Shown piece after piece: positions 48,801 to 60,195 of a stretch of 64,000 nt of DNA. The translations under genes and the position numbers were made by a program. The first letter of the stretch is position 1, and the number at the start of each line of letters is the position of its first letter. The notes beneath the pieces are model-generated. The model was not told where the DNA came from. It made no database searches and worked only from the letters and a program-made list of their open reading frames with translations. The stretch is from positions 12,505,001 to 12,569,000 of the forward strand of contig CM060112.1 of assembly GCA_030522415.1 (NCBI GenBank), in the 5' to 3' direction. The DNA is from Channallabes apus (taxonomy: Eukaryota > Chordata > Actinopteri > Siluriformes > Clariidae).

Positions 48801-48884
48801 AACTGTTTTTTGTTTGTTTATTTGTTGATAAATTTTACCATGGTTGTTTGGGTTTTAAAATTAGGCATTTTAACTGCATTTCAT
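45831..48884. other. Intron, with one unclassified possible transposon relic
   Basis: 46392-46432 is a perfect hairpin (separate entry). On the reverse strand, 47115-47366 encodes a frame with FMARIQQIISSSFREFSI and LLETMSMWQECEKHLARAWC, and 47480-47650 is also codon-like. Together they may be a decayed transposon, but I recognise no family. 48250-48420 is unassigned. The rest is AT-rich. Confidence 0.3.
46392..46432. repeat. Perfect 16-bp inverted repeat, 9-base loop
   Basis: Arms 46392-46407 and 46417-46432 (AGATTTAACTGTGTTC and its complement). Confidence 0.95.
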
Positions 48885-48950
48885 TGGCTCTGCGCGTAAA
48901 TATTGTACAATAACAATAAAGTTGAATCTAATCTAATCTAATGAGGGTTA
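48885..48950 (+). mobile_element. LINE-type 3' tail
   Basis: GGCTCTGCGCGTAAATATTG followed by TAACAATAAAGTTGAATC and a (TAATC)n microrepeat is a truncated non-LTR retrotransposon end. Confidence 0.55.
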
Positions 48951-50594
48951 TTGAGGATTGACTCACTTTTGGACCTCCTAGTGGACAGTTGAAGAACCTC
49001 ATCTTTTTGCAGTTTCTATTTGAGCCAGATTTAAGTTCAAATCAAATGCATTTGGCTTTTGAATAAAAGTGTATTGATGTTTTTTTTTTTTTTTTTTCCT
49101 CCTTCCCCCATTCTTGGCACATACTTCACTTCATTTGTTTAATTCAGATTTTGTGAGACAGTGCTTGTTTCTGGGTTGAGCATTGAGCTCTGGTGACTTA
49201 TCACTCTTCATTTAGCTGCCTGCAATAAATATTGATTCATCAAGGGATTTTCAATTTGAACCGCTGTGACGCTGCGTGAAATATTACAAGAGAGGGAAAT
49301 GAGCATGAGAGGGTGAAGAGAAATGTATGGAGATGCTCCGTGCTTAAAGGAAGCGTGTTCTTTCTTTGAGCACCGACACACATCATCAGTACAGCTATAG
49401 ACCCCATGATGCAATGCGATAGAATTAGTTTTTCCTCCCATGTCTTGTGCGTTTCTATATTTAGCTGATTAGCTTGGAGGGGTATTTTACCGCTCTTGAC
49501 GTTTTCAAGACATCCCCTGTTGAGATACGCACACAAACAGGGACACCGTTGTCCCCGGCCCTAAACGCAGTGACCCGGTGTCTGTTAGGGAGAGTGGGAG
49601 TGTGCAGTCAGCAGTGAACGCTGCACAAGTGATTGAGTGTTTAGGGTGGCTGCGTGGGGGAGGAATGGCCCTCGTAAATCCTGACCACCACCAGAAAATA
49701 GATATAATCTCAACATTAACTACATTAATAGTAGCAGGAGTTGAATTAAGAAAGTCGTAAAGTATGGACGCAGAGGCATAAATTACACAAACGTACCCAC
49801 ACACACTCGCACCGAGCCTTTCCCCCCTCGCACTCTCTCCTCACTTCCTTTCTCTTCCTCTGGTGCTCACATCTTGCTCTTTTGCGATTTCTTCTGTCTT
49901 TTTATGTTAATTTGCAACTCATTCTCTCTCTCTGACTATTTTGTAGATCAATTCTCAGGCAAGTAGCAAGTGTTTTCCAATCTGTTGGAAAGTACCATCC
50001 AGATTTTTTTTTTAATTGTTTTTAAAATGAATCGCAGTTTTACACTCATGAGCATGTTGTGTTGTGATGTCGCACAGGTTAATCATGCATACTTTACACA
50101 GTCATGACAAAGTTTAACACCTAAAGATGCATTTGCTTTTCAAGAGCGATCTTTAAACTTACACACACACACATACGTATAGAGTGTGGGTGGATTGGTT
50201 GGTGTGGCCTTTATCACGCTTAGTGCTCTAGTATTGATCAGTACAGGATGTGGGAGAGAGTCGGTAATAAACCCACCACTGCGCTCTTCTATCTTCCAGT
50301 TCTCTCCATCACCTCTGCATCTCTCTCATCTGGCTATCTCAGGAGAACAATGATGAACACTTATGTATACACAAATAGTGAATAGTAGTATGGTGCAAAT
50401 GTGCTGTAAAATACATTGGGCTCTGTAAAATGTCCAATTTTAAGCGATTTAACCACTTTAAAATATAATTAAATCTATTTTCAAAATATAAAACACTAGA
50501 AATATATTAAAATCCTATGAGTACATGCTCTATGTAGAAATGGATAAACCCCTGCTACTTCAAGAAAAAAAAAAGTTACTGGATACTGTTCAAA
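48951..50594. other. Intron, candidate conserved block
   Basis: 49200-49500 and 49560-49760 are unique sequence with ordered AT words (GCAATAAATATTGATTCATC, CTGATTAGCTTGGAGG) and no protein-like frame. 49080-49098 is a T tract. 50160-50360 has short CA and mixed sequence. Confidence 0.35.
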
Positions 50595-51090
50595 AGAGTT
50601 GAGCCAATCTTTCTTCATGTTAAATTAAATTATGTAGATTAAATTAATCAAATCTGAGAAAAAGTTGTACTGTGACGGTTACAAAGTGCCTAAAGATACA
50701 ATTTAAAAATGAGTTGTTTATGTACCAACCTCAGCAGCAACCCCATTTCCCCTCTCGTCTGTTCCAACCACTCAGCATTTAATCACCTGATCATCTGTCA
50801 TCATCTGCACCTGTTTCTCACTGGTTCATGCCTTTAGTTGACTTTTATGCTTAAACGATTCATACGTCAGACAAAACAAAGATAAATGTTTCCCAAAAGT
50901 GAACATTCTTCAGGAAGCCTGGAGAAATATTCCTTAAGACTACAATTAAAATAGAAGAAAGTCTGGCTCTTTGCACGCAAAAATGAAGAAACAAAGTCTT
51001 TTGCACAATAATGTATATCTGATATCCTTTGTATTGTGGAGTGCAAAATTTTGTGTATCCTTAGGCCAAAAACGATATATTGGTGTACTG
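50595..51090 (-). repeat. MITE-like family M1, inverted copy
   Basis: GTCTGTTCCAACCACTCAGC and ACCTGTTTCTCACTGG are the inverse of words at 45180-45290. Ends are eroded. Confidence 0.6.
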
Positions 51091-51785
51091 TATGAGCATT
51101 CACAGATGTCCTTCTATTATCACAATTGCTAAAAACTGTGTATAATCTAAGGGATAAGTTTGCAATGGAGATCTCCTTCATCTGATGGGTTTTGGATCCT
51201 CAGCACATGCAACAAGCACAAAAACATGTGTATTAGACAGTTAATTTCTCTGAATGAGAGAAACAAAAGAGCGCGAGTATCATGGGTCCATTTCAACCCC
51301 ATTATCTCTCTTCATTCCAGTATGTGCCAGTTCTCTAACCGTACACTGCCCTCCTGTTTCTGTCCCCATTACGACTAATTTCCAACGTGTTCTCCTGCCT
51401 CTTCTCGGAGAATATTACTCCTTTAAATTGCTCTTTTGCACACTGATTCCACTTGATTCCTCCATTGACTAGTTTGCTTAAAGCAAAGAACCATGGAAAC
51501 AATAGAAATGAGCTAAATGAAGCTACCCATTTCAAGGGTAACTGTTTTTTTTCCCCCCCTGCCTTTCCTCAGGATGAGCTTACTAATGCTTTCTCTGCAA
51601 ACAAATAGGTCAGACAAGCATTATTGTGAATGCCCCGTGCGGCTTTCGAATTCTTCGCCGTCACCAAAACAAAAGTCACATCGTTAATCACCCTGCCGGA
51701 GTGCTGATTCGCCCTCTCCTTCATCTGTGCTCGTCCTACGGTCGAAAAGCTCCACAGCACACACCCTCGCATGGACGCTCGTGTT

Positions 51786-51818
<33 letters not shown>

Positions 51819-53254
51819 CAACAACAACAAAAAACACCGCTCCCAAAAACAATTACACGAGTGTATTCTACTTCGCCATGCATGTTGCTTTTGTCGCTTG
51901 TACACCCGTTTTAGCCCACATTTCCAAAAGCACAGGGCGTCAGTACTGTATACATACACTTCTATTTTTTTTATGCACATTACAGTACATTGAGCCTTAA
52001 TATGCAGCTGGATAGCTTAAATATAATAATAAAAAGAAAGAAGAAAATGAAAGCGGATGACAAGATGGATTGTCTTTTTGGCAGACACAGGTGTAAACCA
52101 TTCAGTCTTGCTGATTGTTTGCTTATTGTGCCCCTTAAATGTGCCAGGTAGCAGCAGAAAGGAAGATTTGTGTCTACTGGGAGTGATAGTGTGCTATAAT
52201 AGGTTTTATTTTGACAGCGTGATTTAAAAGAACAAATGCACTTATGTATTTTAGTTAGTTCAGTAAAAATGAAATAATGCACTTATGTAGCAATATATTA
52301 GCAAATCATATCTGTGCAAAGTATGCACCACTTCTACTTGTTTTTTTTTTTTCGTTCCCCTTCCCAAAAAAGGACAGCTTTCAAAGTCAATACTACACAC
52401 CTGCCTCGTATCTCACCGTCCCTCTTTCTGTGTCCTGAGTGTTTCATGGCCAGCCGTAAAACCTCTTTGAAGGTCATCAGGAAAGGTCGCCCAAAGGTCA
52501 TCAGGAACAAGGTCATTTCCGCTCTAAATCAGCTCCAGATCTACTGTAGGGTTACGTTAACATGTTTCCCATTACAATAGTTTTCAAATCCCAATCGGAA
52601 CATTGCGTAATAGTGTCATGTGCCTAGTGTTGTTTGGGAGACGCTCGCGAATTCCCTGTGAACTTTTACTTTCCTGATGATCATATGACTTGCTTCAGGG
52701 TGAGCAGCTGAAGCTGAATCAGAGCTCCCACACATTGGATCTGTTGTGATCTGTTTTAGGCGGATGAGTTATTGTGCGTTATGAGTCAAGGCCATGTGAT
52801 AACGGTAGGGTGGTATAGTAAAGGCTGGTCTAGTGAGTTTGCATTAGAAAGGACACCTACTTGTCTGGATTCTGTAGTATCATTTATCTGGGAGTCACGT
52901 CAACTGGTCTTATTTCTTGTCCAAGTAGCTTCTTCAGTCTGATAACCTCAGGTGGGATGACTGAGAATCTTCACACATGCAGAGTTCCGTTTAATTAGAA
53001 AATAAGGAAAAAGATCCCTAATCCTTATTTTCCTGAAACACCTATTCTAAATAGCGATCGGTTCAATTCAATTCCAACAGTGGACCTTTTTTTTTCTCAC
53101 AAACCAAGTTTACAGAAAAAAAAATTCTGGATATATATATTGAAAAATTTTATTAACTATATCAGTTTGTTTCTCATGAGCAAGGCAGAGCTGATTGTGG
53201 TGAAGGAAAACTTGACAGGGAGAAACCAGACTCAAATGCGACTCCATCGTTATC
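51091..53254. other. Intron with half-site cluster and candidate conserved block
   Basis: Holds a CAA/ACC repeat at 51788-51831. 51560-51790 is GC-balanced. 52370-52760 is unique sequence including the AGGTCA cluster. The remainder is AT-rich. Short open frames have no domain resemblance. Confidence 0.35.
52471..52515 (+). promoter_or_regulatory. Cluster of AGGTCA nuclear-receptor half-sites
   Basis: Four same-direction half-sites begin at 52471 (GAAGGTCA), 52484 (AAAGGTCG, one base off), 52495 (AAAGGTCA) and 52510 (CAAGGTCA). Extended forms such as CAAGGTCA are the known monomer sites of ERR/NR5A-type receptors. Spacing (13, 11, 15) is not a classic direct repeat. A function is inferred only. 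Confidence 0.3.
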
Positions 53255-53400
53255 TGGGTTCTGCTTCCTGCATTGCATTGGTACCCCGTCCGGGGTGTAC
53301 CCCGCATAGTGCCCCGAGTACCCTGGGATAGACTCCAGGCATCCCGCAATCCTGTACAGGATATGTGGTGTAAAGAATAAGTGACAGATGAGATTTCTAT
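53255..53400 (+). mobile_element. SINE 3' fragment
   Basis: ATTGGTACCCCGTCCGGGGT, GTACCCCGCATAGTGCCC and TGGGATAGACTCCAGGCATC match the 3' half of the first SINE family. It ends with an altered GGATATGTGGTGTAAAGAA tail. Confidence 0.75.
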
Positions 53401-53554
53401 TTTGTATAATTGGAAATGTGTTTCAGTTGACATCAAGTCCATTTTGTTGAGGTTTCTGTTACCTGTTCATTGACAGACTCGCATAGACAATATGATCATT
53501 TAAATTTTTTACACATTTCCTCACACTTTTCAAACTTATTTCTATAATTGTTTT

Positions 53555-53640
53555 GACTCTGCAAAGCTGCTTTGTGACGGTGACCATTGTTCAAAGCGCT
53601 ATATGAATAAAAATGACTTTAATTAAATTTAATTAACTTG
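53555..53640 (+). mobile_element. LINE-type 3' tail
   Basis: GCAAAGCTGCTTTGTGACGG, TTCAAAGCGCTATATGAATA and an AATTAAATTTAATT tail have the form of a common fish non-LTR 3' end. Confidence 0.6.
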
Positions 53641-54274
53641 AGTTTTTTAGTCCGGAGACTTCAATCAATTCCAGTCACAAGCCGTCACAGAACAGTTCAG
53701 TTTCAGTCCAGAAAAAAAAAAGATCAGATTAATTCTAGAGCTTTTACCCTCTAGCATTTGCCCTCTACTGTATATCTACGGCGCCAGAGTTTCCAGTTCA
53801 CATATAAATCAAATATAAGATAGGAGAGCTGAGTGATATTCCGTTGGGCAGAATTTTTTTTTAATCATGCACATTAATTATTTACAATTAATATTTATTA
53901 CAGTTTGCTGTCAAGATTGTGATCGATATGCTTTTATTAACACTTGCACATATGATTCATGTGAGGCGTACTGTTCACTAAAGGAAGGTGAAAATGCGTG
54001 CATGCCAGTGGTATAACTAAAAATAAATACTAAGAACATTTATAACATTAAAATGTAGGCATTTTGTAAAAATGTCCTGCAACTTCTGTTTTTATTTGTG
54101 AATCACCCACAGCCCTGTCTTCAGCAGTGCTGGTAACACAAGGCGCATAGATAATATTATATAATATTATATCCCAATGGCTTAGTATTTCTCTCCTGTT
54201 CTGTCACTCCTCTTTGTTTCTTGGGTCTCTCTTTCTCTCTCTCTCCCGTGTTCATACTCCCCCTTCAGCTCCTT

Positions 54275-54344
<70 letters not shown>

Positions 54345-55279
54345 GAGTTTGTTCCTGTAAAAGGTTAACTGCTGTCCATGTCCCATGTCCATGTCATGGC
54401 TGCATTAGTCTGCGTTACGGCTCTTTGGCTTGAGGTTGTCCTGCTTAAACCCCTGTGAGGCCAGTGACACTTCTCCTATTATCCATCATTATGGATCCCA
54501 CGGCTACAGTCACTTAGCTAGAGAGAACCTGTCTACGTTATGAGCCGTGTCGGATATGTTATCTTCCAGACGAAGGCAAGCGGAAACGGTGCACTACAAG
54601 CAGCTCACTGCGTCTGTGGCTGTATGTTTTTACCCGGTCTATGAGAGTATTTATTTTCTATTCCATTTTCTTTGGTATATCAGGGGTGTGTGCGTGTGTG
54701 TGTGAGTGTGAGAGCACAGTTTGTGGGTAGATTGGGTTTGACCATGGCAATAGATTGTGGAGGAAAGGCTCCTGTATTGGGTGCAGATTGATGTTAGATG
54801 TAATTTACTGTTGGGTGTTTAAATGGGTTCAGAACATGTAGGGCAAAGTTCATGTCTCCTAATACGGAGTAGATTAGCTTTCATACCTGCTCCTCTCTTA
54901 CTTTTTTTCTTTTTTATTCTCCCTCTGCTCGTGCACATGCTCTTACACTCCGCCCCCGTCCCTATGCATACAAGCAGTAAACGGGATATTACTCCTGTAA
55001 GCAAGTCAAGTGAAATCATTTCTGCTTTTTTGTTGTTGTTTTTTTTTTTTTTGGAGAACACTTCCAATTAGAAGACTTTTCTCTTTTTGAACACACCTTT
55101 GCCAGTGTGTATAGTGCAGCAGGAGGTGTGGTTCGAAAACAAGCCTCAATTTTAAAGACAAATTGACAGGGTTTTTTTTTGTTTGTTTGTTTGTTTGTTT
55201 TGAACCAGCATCGAATTTGAAAGACAGTGACTGGTGTGTTTAGTTTGTTTTTTGTTTTGTTTCCTGCATATTAGAAGGG
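53641..55279. other. Intron, no gene features
   Basis: Contains the CA tract at 54276-54342, a T tract near 55037-55052 and a (GTTT)n run at 55172-55200. 54345-54640 is unique balanced sequence. No exon. Confidence 0.4.
54276..54342. repeat. (CA)n microsatellite
   Basis: CA run of about 67 bases, preceded by CT-rich sequence. Confidence 0.97.
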
Positions 55280-55287
55280 GTGGAAAC

Positions 55288-55748
55288 TAGGGCTGCACGA
55301 TATTAGGAAAATATGCAATATTGTTGTTGAATATTGCGATAACGATATTTCTTGCTATATAACATTTCCCTAGAGAAATGCATTTTTTAATTATTATTAT
55401 TATTATTATTATTGGCTATTTTTTTAAAATCATTTATATATGTAATGATCATACTAAAATAAACAGGTAATAGATATTCGTCTGATGTAATTAAATCTAA
55501 TTCAGGCTAAAAAGAAATGGTATGTCAAGAAAGTTGCAAATATTTAGACTTCAAAACACTATGAAAGACTTAAATCCCTGGTTTGCTGTTACCATAGACC
55601 TGCCAACACAATATGAATTACTTTCAAACATTACTTTTTATTTACGTGTAACCATACACTCATCGATTTCATTTATCGCAATTCTTTGCGATACAGATAT
55701 CGCGTATACCATTATCGCAATACCATTTCGATATATTGTGCATCCCTA
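55288..55748. mobile_element. Complete hAT-type miniature element with 8-bp target duplication
   Basis: The ends TAGGGCTGCACGATAT and ATATATTGTGCATCCCTA are inverted repeats. GTGGAAAC occurs directly before (55280-55287) and after (55749-55756), the 8-bp duplication typical of hAT. At 461 bp with no transposase, it must have been moved by another copy. It lies in the intron between the first two exons seen. Confidence 0.92.
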
Positions 55749-55756
55749 GTGGAAAC

Positions 55757-56468
55757 GGTAAAAAAATTTAATCCAAACACCTTATGGTAGCTCCACCCCT
55801 TTTGATATGTCTTACAACTTGTGATTGATGTGTCAAGAAAAAAAAATCAGTTCTGATTTAAATACATTATCTTAGATTTAGTAGCACAGATTTACCTTTT
55901 TGCAATCTACTAAACTCCCATATGCGTAAACTCCGCTTAGACGGAATCTCTGTAGATATGTGACAGATGTTGGAGGATGACATGACATGAGAGGTCATGT
56001 TTAGATAAATGTATAGCTATGCAGTTAGACCGTAATGTAATCACAGTGTGTAGGAGTGTGTATGAGAGAACAGCGGGGAAGCAGGAAAGGTAGAATGAAA
56101 GTGTGCACGTGCGCGAGCGTTTGCAGGGCAATCTCCCCGCTCTGGCCTCCTGCCCTGGCAATTATCTCAATGATTTCCTTCTCTTTTCAATTCTCTCCAT
56201 TTCCACCCTGCCGTCCCTTCCATTAGAGGAGCAATTTACCAGAGTGGTGTGACACGGGAACCGGGGAGGTGGGTGTGAGAGCAAGAGGCAGAGCAAAAGG
56301 AAGGGGTGGGAGACGGGAGGAAGGAGGCGAAGAGGGAGTTACTAGTGAGACGATGCAAAAGACAAGCTTTTCTGATTGTTGCTTTTTTTTAATGTATGTC
56401 AAGTGTTAATCACTGACCCTAGCCACACTTGCCTCTTTTATCACTTCTCCTATTCATGTTTCTTTCAG
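55757..56468. other. Intron 5' of the second visible exon
   Basis: 55960-56350 is unique, purine-rich sequence (AGAGGCAGAGCAAAAGG). Ends with a pyrimidine-rich acceptor (TTCATGTTTCTTTCAG). Confidence 0.45.
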
Positions 56469-56614
56469 AGTTCTGCTGAAGTCTCGACTCCGTGCAACCC
56501 CAGGCAGGCAGTGGAGAGGGCGGGGCATGCGGTGGATTGGCGGGGCGCTCTACAGCGTTTCGGCCAATAAGCTTTCCCGCACACATACTCTTAGCACACT
56601 ATCCAACAGACCAG
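56469..56614 (+). CDS. zc3h3: ZC3H3 internal exon (WRGRGMRWIGGALYSVSANKL)
   Basis: Acceptor TTTCTTTCAG, donor GTAAAA. The 146-base exon enters with one base and leaves with one base of split codons. Its 48 whole codons include VLLKSRLRATPGRQ, WIGGALYSVSANKL and SRTHTL. The GGALYSVSANKLS segment agrees with the conserved stretch of vertebrate ZC3H3 shortly before the zinc fingers, and it is arginine/tryptophan-rich. Phases match both neighbours. An apparent frame ending FGQ in the same bases is a shadow. Confidence 0.85.
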
Positions 56615-57189
56615 GTAAAAGCATCCTACAAATGGTATGTGTACGTATGTGTGTATGTGTTCAGAAAAAGCGACAGGAATCATAGTGTGTGTGTGGGTGT
56701 CTATCTAAAGTAGTAAATCTGTCATCAGTCAATAGTCCCCAGTCTGTGCGTACAGGAAGGAGGGAGGGAAATGTACAGAGCGCTCGAGATTGAAGTATTT
56801 AACCCGGTTCAGAAAACACATCATCTGCGTCATTCCCAAATTCCCATTCTACTTAGTTCCTTCTCAATATCTCTGTTTCTCGATCACTACTTTATGTTGA
56901 AATAAACTAACATGCATCATAAACGTTGCACTCGCACTAAAACTACTGCCTTTCAGCAGGTAAATGGGTCAAAGACAGATGGTTTTTCTAATATTACACT
57001 ATGAAATATATTTTTGAATTTTAATATACATAAATATAATTATGAATCTAAATGCTTTTTGTTTGACTTAATGAATTAATATGGAGGCACTACACCTAGA
57101 GTGATCAAAAAGAAATCTCATTCCATAGAGTGTGTTAAAAAGAAATGAGAAAAGGAAGGTAATTTTGAGATGTCAAATCAGGGAATGTA
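56615..57189. other. Intron spacer
   Basis: Mixed then AT-rich sequence; nothing recognised. Confidence 0.5.
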
Positions 57190-57515
57190 CAGTCGTGGCC
57201 AAAAGTTTTGAGAATTACATAAATATTGGAAATCGGAAAAGTTGCTGCTTAAGTTTTTATAATAGCAATTTGCATATCCTCCAGAATGTTATGAAGAGTG
57301 ATCAGATGAATTGCATAGTCCTTATTTGCCATGAAAATTAACTTGATCCCAAAAAAAACCTTTCCACTGCATTTCCTTGCTGTCATTAAAGGACCTGCTG
57401 AGATCATTTCAGTAATCGTCTTGTTAACTCAGGTGAGAATGTTGACGAGCCCAAGGCTGTAGATCATTATTTCAGGCTAATTGGGTTAGAATGGCAGAAT
57501 TGACATGTTAAAAGG

Positions 57516-58440
57516 ATGGTTATGCTTGAAATGATTGTTTTTCCATTGTTAACCATGGTGACCTGCAAAGAAACGCGTGCTGCCATCATTGCGTACATAA
57601 AAATGGCTTCACAGGCAAGGATATTGTGGCTACTAAGATTGCACCTAAATCAACTATTTGATGGTTTCCAAAAAAAACATCAGGGTCAGATTGATCTTCT
57701 GCAGAAAGTATGGTCATATTCTCCGATGAAGCCGCTTTCCGATTGTTTGGGGCATCTGGAAAAAGGCTTGTCCGGAGAAGAAAAGGTGAGCGCTACCATC
57801 AGGCCTGTGTCATGCCAACAGTAACGCATCCTGAGACCATTCATGTGTGGGGTTGCTTCTCATCCAAGGGAGTGGGCTCACTCACAATTTTGCCCAAAAA
57901 CACAGTATTTCTTTTAATTTATGTTGCATGTAGCACCTTGGTCCTGGAGGAACGTTGTTTCGTTTCACTGTGTACTAACTGTATATGGTTGAAATGACAA
58001 TAAAAGCCTTTGAACTTGAACTTTGAACTTGAGCCATGAATAAAGAATGGTACCAAAACACCCTCCAACAGTAACTTCTTCCAACAATCCAACAACAGTT
58101 TAGTGAAGAACAATGCATTTTCCAGCACGATGGAGCACCGTGCCATAAGGCATAAGTGATAACTAAGTGGCTCGGGGACCAAAACGTTGAAATTTTGTGT
58201 CCATGACCTGGAAACTCCCCAGATCCTAATCCCATTGAGAACTTGTGGTCAATCCTAAAGAAGCGAGTGGACAAACAAAAACCCACTAATTCTGACAAAC
58301 TCTAAGAAGTGATTATGAAAGAATGGGTTGCTATCAGTCAGGATTTGGCCCAGAAGTTGATTGAGAGCCCAGTCGAATTGCAGAGGTCCTGAAAAAGAAG
58401 GGCCAACACTGCACATACTGACTCTTTGCATAAATGTCAC
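57516..58440 (+). pseudogene. Tc1 transposase pseudogene
   Basis: An N-terminal remnant (57555-57670, CKETRAAIIAYIKMASQARI) is followed after a deletion by 57710-57905, VIFSDEAAFRLFGASGKRLV (first catalytic Asp) and VWGCFSSKGVGSL. Then comes the LINE-tail insertion. Downstream is a GCATTTTCCAGCACGATGG block (second Asp) and ATCCTAATCCCATTGAGAAC (Glu). The insertion, internal loss and stops make it inactive. Confidence 0.8.
57904..58032 (+). mobile_element. Non-LTR retrotransposon 3' tail inside the Tc1
   Basis: ACCTTGGTCCTGGAGGAACG and TTGAAATGACAATAAAAGCC end in two TTTGAACTTGA units. It interrupts the transposase reading, so it is younger than the Tc1. Same family as 45727-45830 (inverse). 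Confidence 0.75.
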
Positions 58441-58598
58441 GTAATTGTCGATAAAAGCCTTTGTAACGTATGAAGTGCTTGTAATTATATTTCAGTACAT
58501 CACAGACACAACTGAAACAAAGATCTAAAAGCAGTTTAGCAGCAAACTTTGTGAAAACTTAATATTTGTGCCATTCTCAAAACTTTTGGCTACGACTG

Positions 58599-59731
58599 TA
58601 TGTTGTTGTTTTTCAGTAAAATGCAATAAAATTCATGTACACGGCGAGGGTTTGGTTGAAAGTGCCTAGATTTATTTATTACCACAAAGCAGAAAGCACG
58701 AGACTTTTTGGGAGCCACCACCTCAATCGCTGGCATGTATTTTGGGGATAAAAAAAAAAAAAACACAAAGTCCAGACGAACATAAATCTTCAGGACCCGT
58801 TTTTAGCTGAAATATTTTTTTATCGCATAACCAGGTGAACTCATGTAGCCATGCTGACTTAAACTGGAGGGATGGATGTGAAGGGAGTGAGGAAAAAGTC
58901 AGATTTTTTTTTTATTTGATCATTTAGATTTCTTGTCATCTGCCAGCGTTCCTTGACTGACATTAACTAACTTTGGCTAGCCACTCAGCTAAGTCACATC
59001 GCTGTGTTATGTAGTTAGCGTGAGTTTCACCTGCCGGCGACATTGCTAAAAGGACAAAAGTAAATACTTAACCATAATAAATTAAAAATTACTAAACTAC
59101 TCATTAGAAAATACCCCCCAAATGACATTAAATGTTAAAATAATCTTTTATCTTGTTGTGTAATTCACTTCCCCAACTACTTGTTTGCTGGCCATCCAAC
59201 TACATTCGCTGTGGAGCAAGCTTGAGAGTACAGGACATGCATGATGGTATTGATAGTAGTCGTTTGTTTGCATTTGCTCTAGTTATTGAACACAGCCCTT
59301 CTGTACTTTGACGTGTGCTTCTGGACCCCTGTGCTTGGCGGGAAAATTACATTCGATCACAAGATTAAGAATCATTGCCTTGACAAGATGTGTCCCTTGC
59401 TTGTGTCACAATTGAGTTAATAAATTAATAGTGGATTCATGTAATTGTTTTCCTATTACTGGTATTAATTACTATAATTAAATGCTATTATTAATTCTGT
59501 TACCAAATATCCCCTGTTTTTAAATGTAAAGAGTTGCTGACGATCGATTAAGATGCTTACTATATTTTAAAAAGGATAATGAGGATGTTAGGTTTCCAAG
59601 CTATGCTGTTTAGTAACCAGTAAATGTTTTAATTTATCAAGTAAATAAAGAATAAAAAAATAAGTAAATAAACCCCATGCATAATAATTAATTATCTTAT
59701 TTTTTCCCTCATTGTTTCTACCAAAATACAG
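58599..59731. other. Intron, no repeat recognised
   Basis: AT-rich to mixed; possible unique blocks at 58940-59060 and 59160-59400. Acceptor side reads TTTCTACCAAAATACAG. Confidence 0.4.
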
Positions 59732-59807
59732 GAAAATTGTTCAATCCTCAAGAAGTCGCCTTAAGCAGTAATGCATGTAGGACCTTCAACACACGTCATG
59801 TGGCCAG
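59732..59807 (+). CDS. zc3h3: ZC3H3 internal exon, short
   Basis: A 76-base exon between AATACAG and GTTAGT. It enters with two and leaves with two bases of split codons. It encodes KLFNPQEVALSSNACRTFN-TRHVA. The first codon G|GA completes the previous exon, and the last AG|T gives Ser at the start of the next exon (VA-S-RAVQKSL). The sequence is less conserved than its neighbours and is called chiefly from perfect phase continuity and splice sites. Confidence 0.75.
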
Positions 59808-60036
59808 GTTAGTTTGGAAAGTGAAAGTGCCTTAATTTGCTGAGTCTACTGTATCTGGTCTCCACCTGCCTGAAGATGTAAACTAATATGTCGTAGAGTT
59901 ATTGTTGATTCAGAGCAATGCAATTATTTTTGGTCAGTCTCGTGTGCATCTGCTTTGTTCCTTCGTCCCACACTGATGTGTCCAAAAGCCTCGATGGATG
60001 AGCTCATATTAAATGCGTTTGTGTTTGTTCTCTCAG
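59808..60036. other. Short intron
   Basis: 229 bases from GTTAGT to TTGTTCTCTCAG; no insertion. Confidence 0.7.
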
Positions 60037-60195
60037 TCGCGCGGTGCAGAAGAGTCTGGCCATTATTCGCCAGGCACAACAGAAGAAACAGCAAGCGAAA
60101 AATTACTGCATGTACTACAACCGATTCGGCAAGTGTAACCGCGGCACCGCGTGTCCCTACATACACGACCCGGACAAAATTGCTGTTTGCACCAG
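60037..60195 (+). CDS. zc3h3: ZC3H3 exon with first CCCH zinc finger
   Basis: The 159-base exon is flanked by TTCTCTCAG and GTACTT. Residues run RAVQKSLAIIRQAQQKKQQ, a basic helical lead-in, then the finger CMYYNRFGKC-NRGTAC-PYIH. That finger has C-x8-C-x5-C-x3-H spacing, the canonical single-strand RNA-binding CCCH form. It ends DPDKIAVCT plus the split Arg codon AG|G. The match to vertebrate ZC3H3 is close throughout and is the main ground for the gene name. The protein acts in the nucleus with CPSF in mRNA 3'-end formation (established for the family). Confidence 0.95.

Larger units (their letters stand above)
57190..58598 (+). mobile_element. Tc1 element, decayed, interrupted by a LINE tail
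   Basis: The left end TA-CAGTCGTGGCCAAAAGTTTT and right end AACTTTTGGCTACGACTG-TA are inverted repeats with TA duplications at 57188-57189 and 58599-58600. It lies in the intron between 56614 and 59732, same strand as the gene. Confidence 0.9.

Noticed and set aside
52314..52580. 88-codon frame including a basic KVIRKGRPKVIRNKV stretch
   Set aside because: Basic peptide comes from the AAGGTCATCAGGAA repeat; no splice-supported exon or family match.
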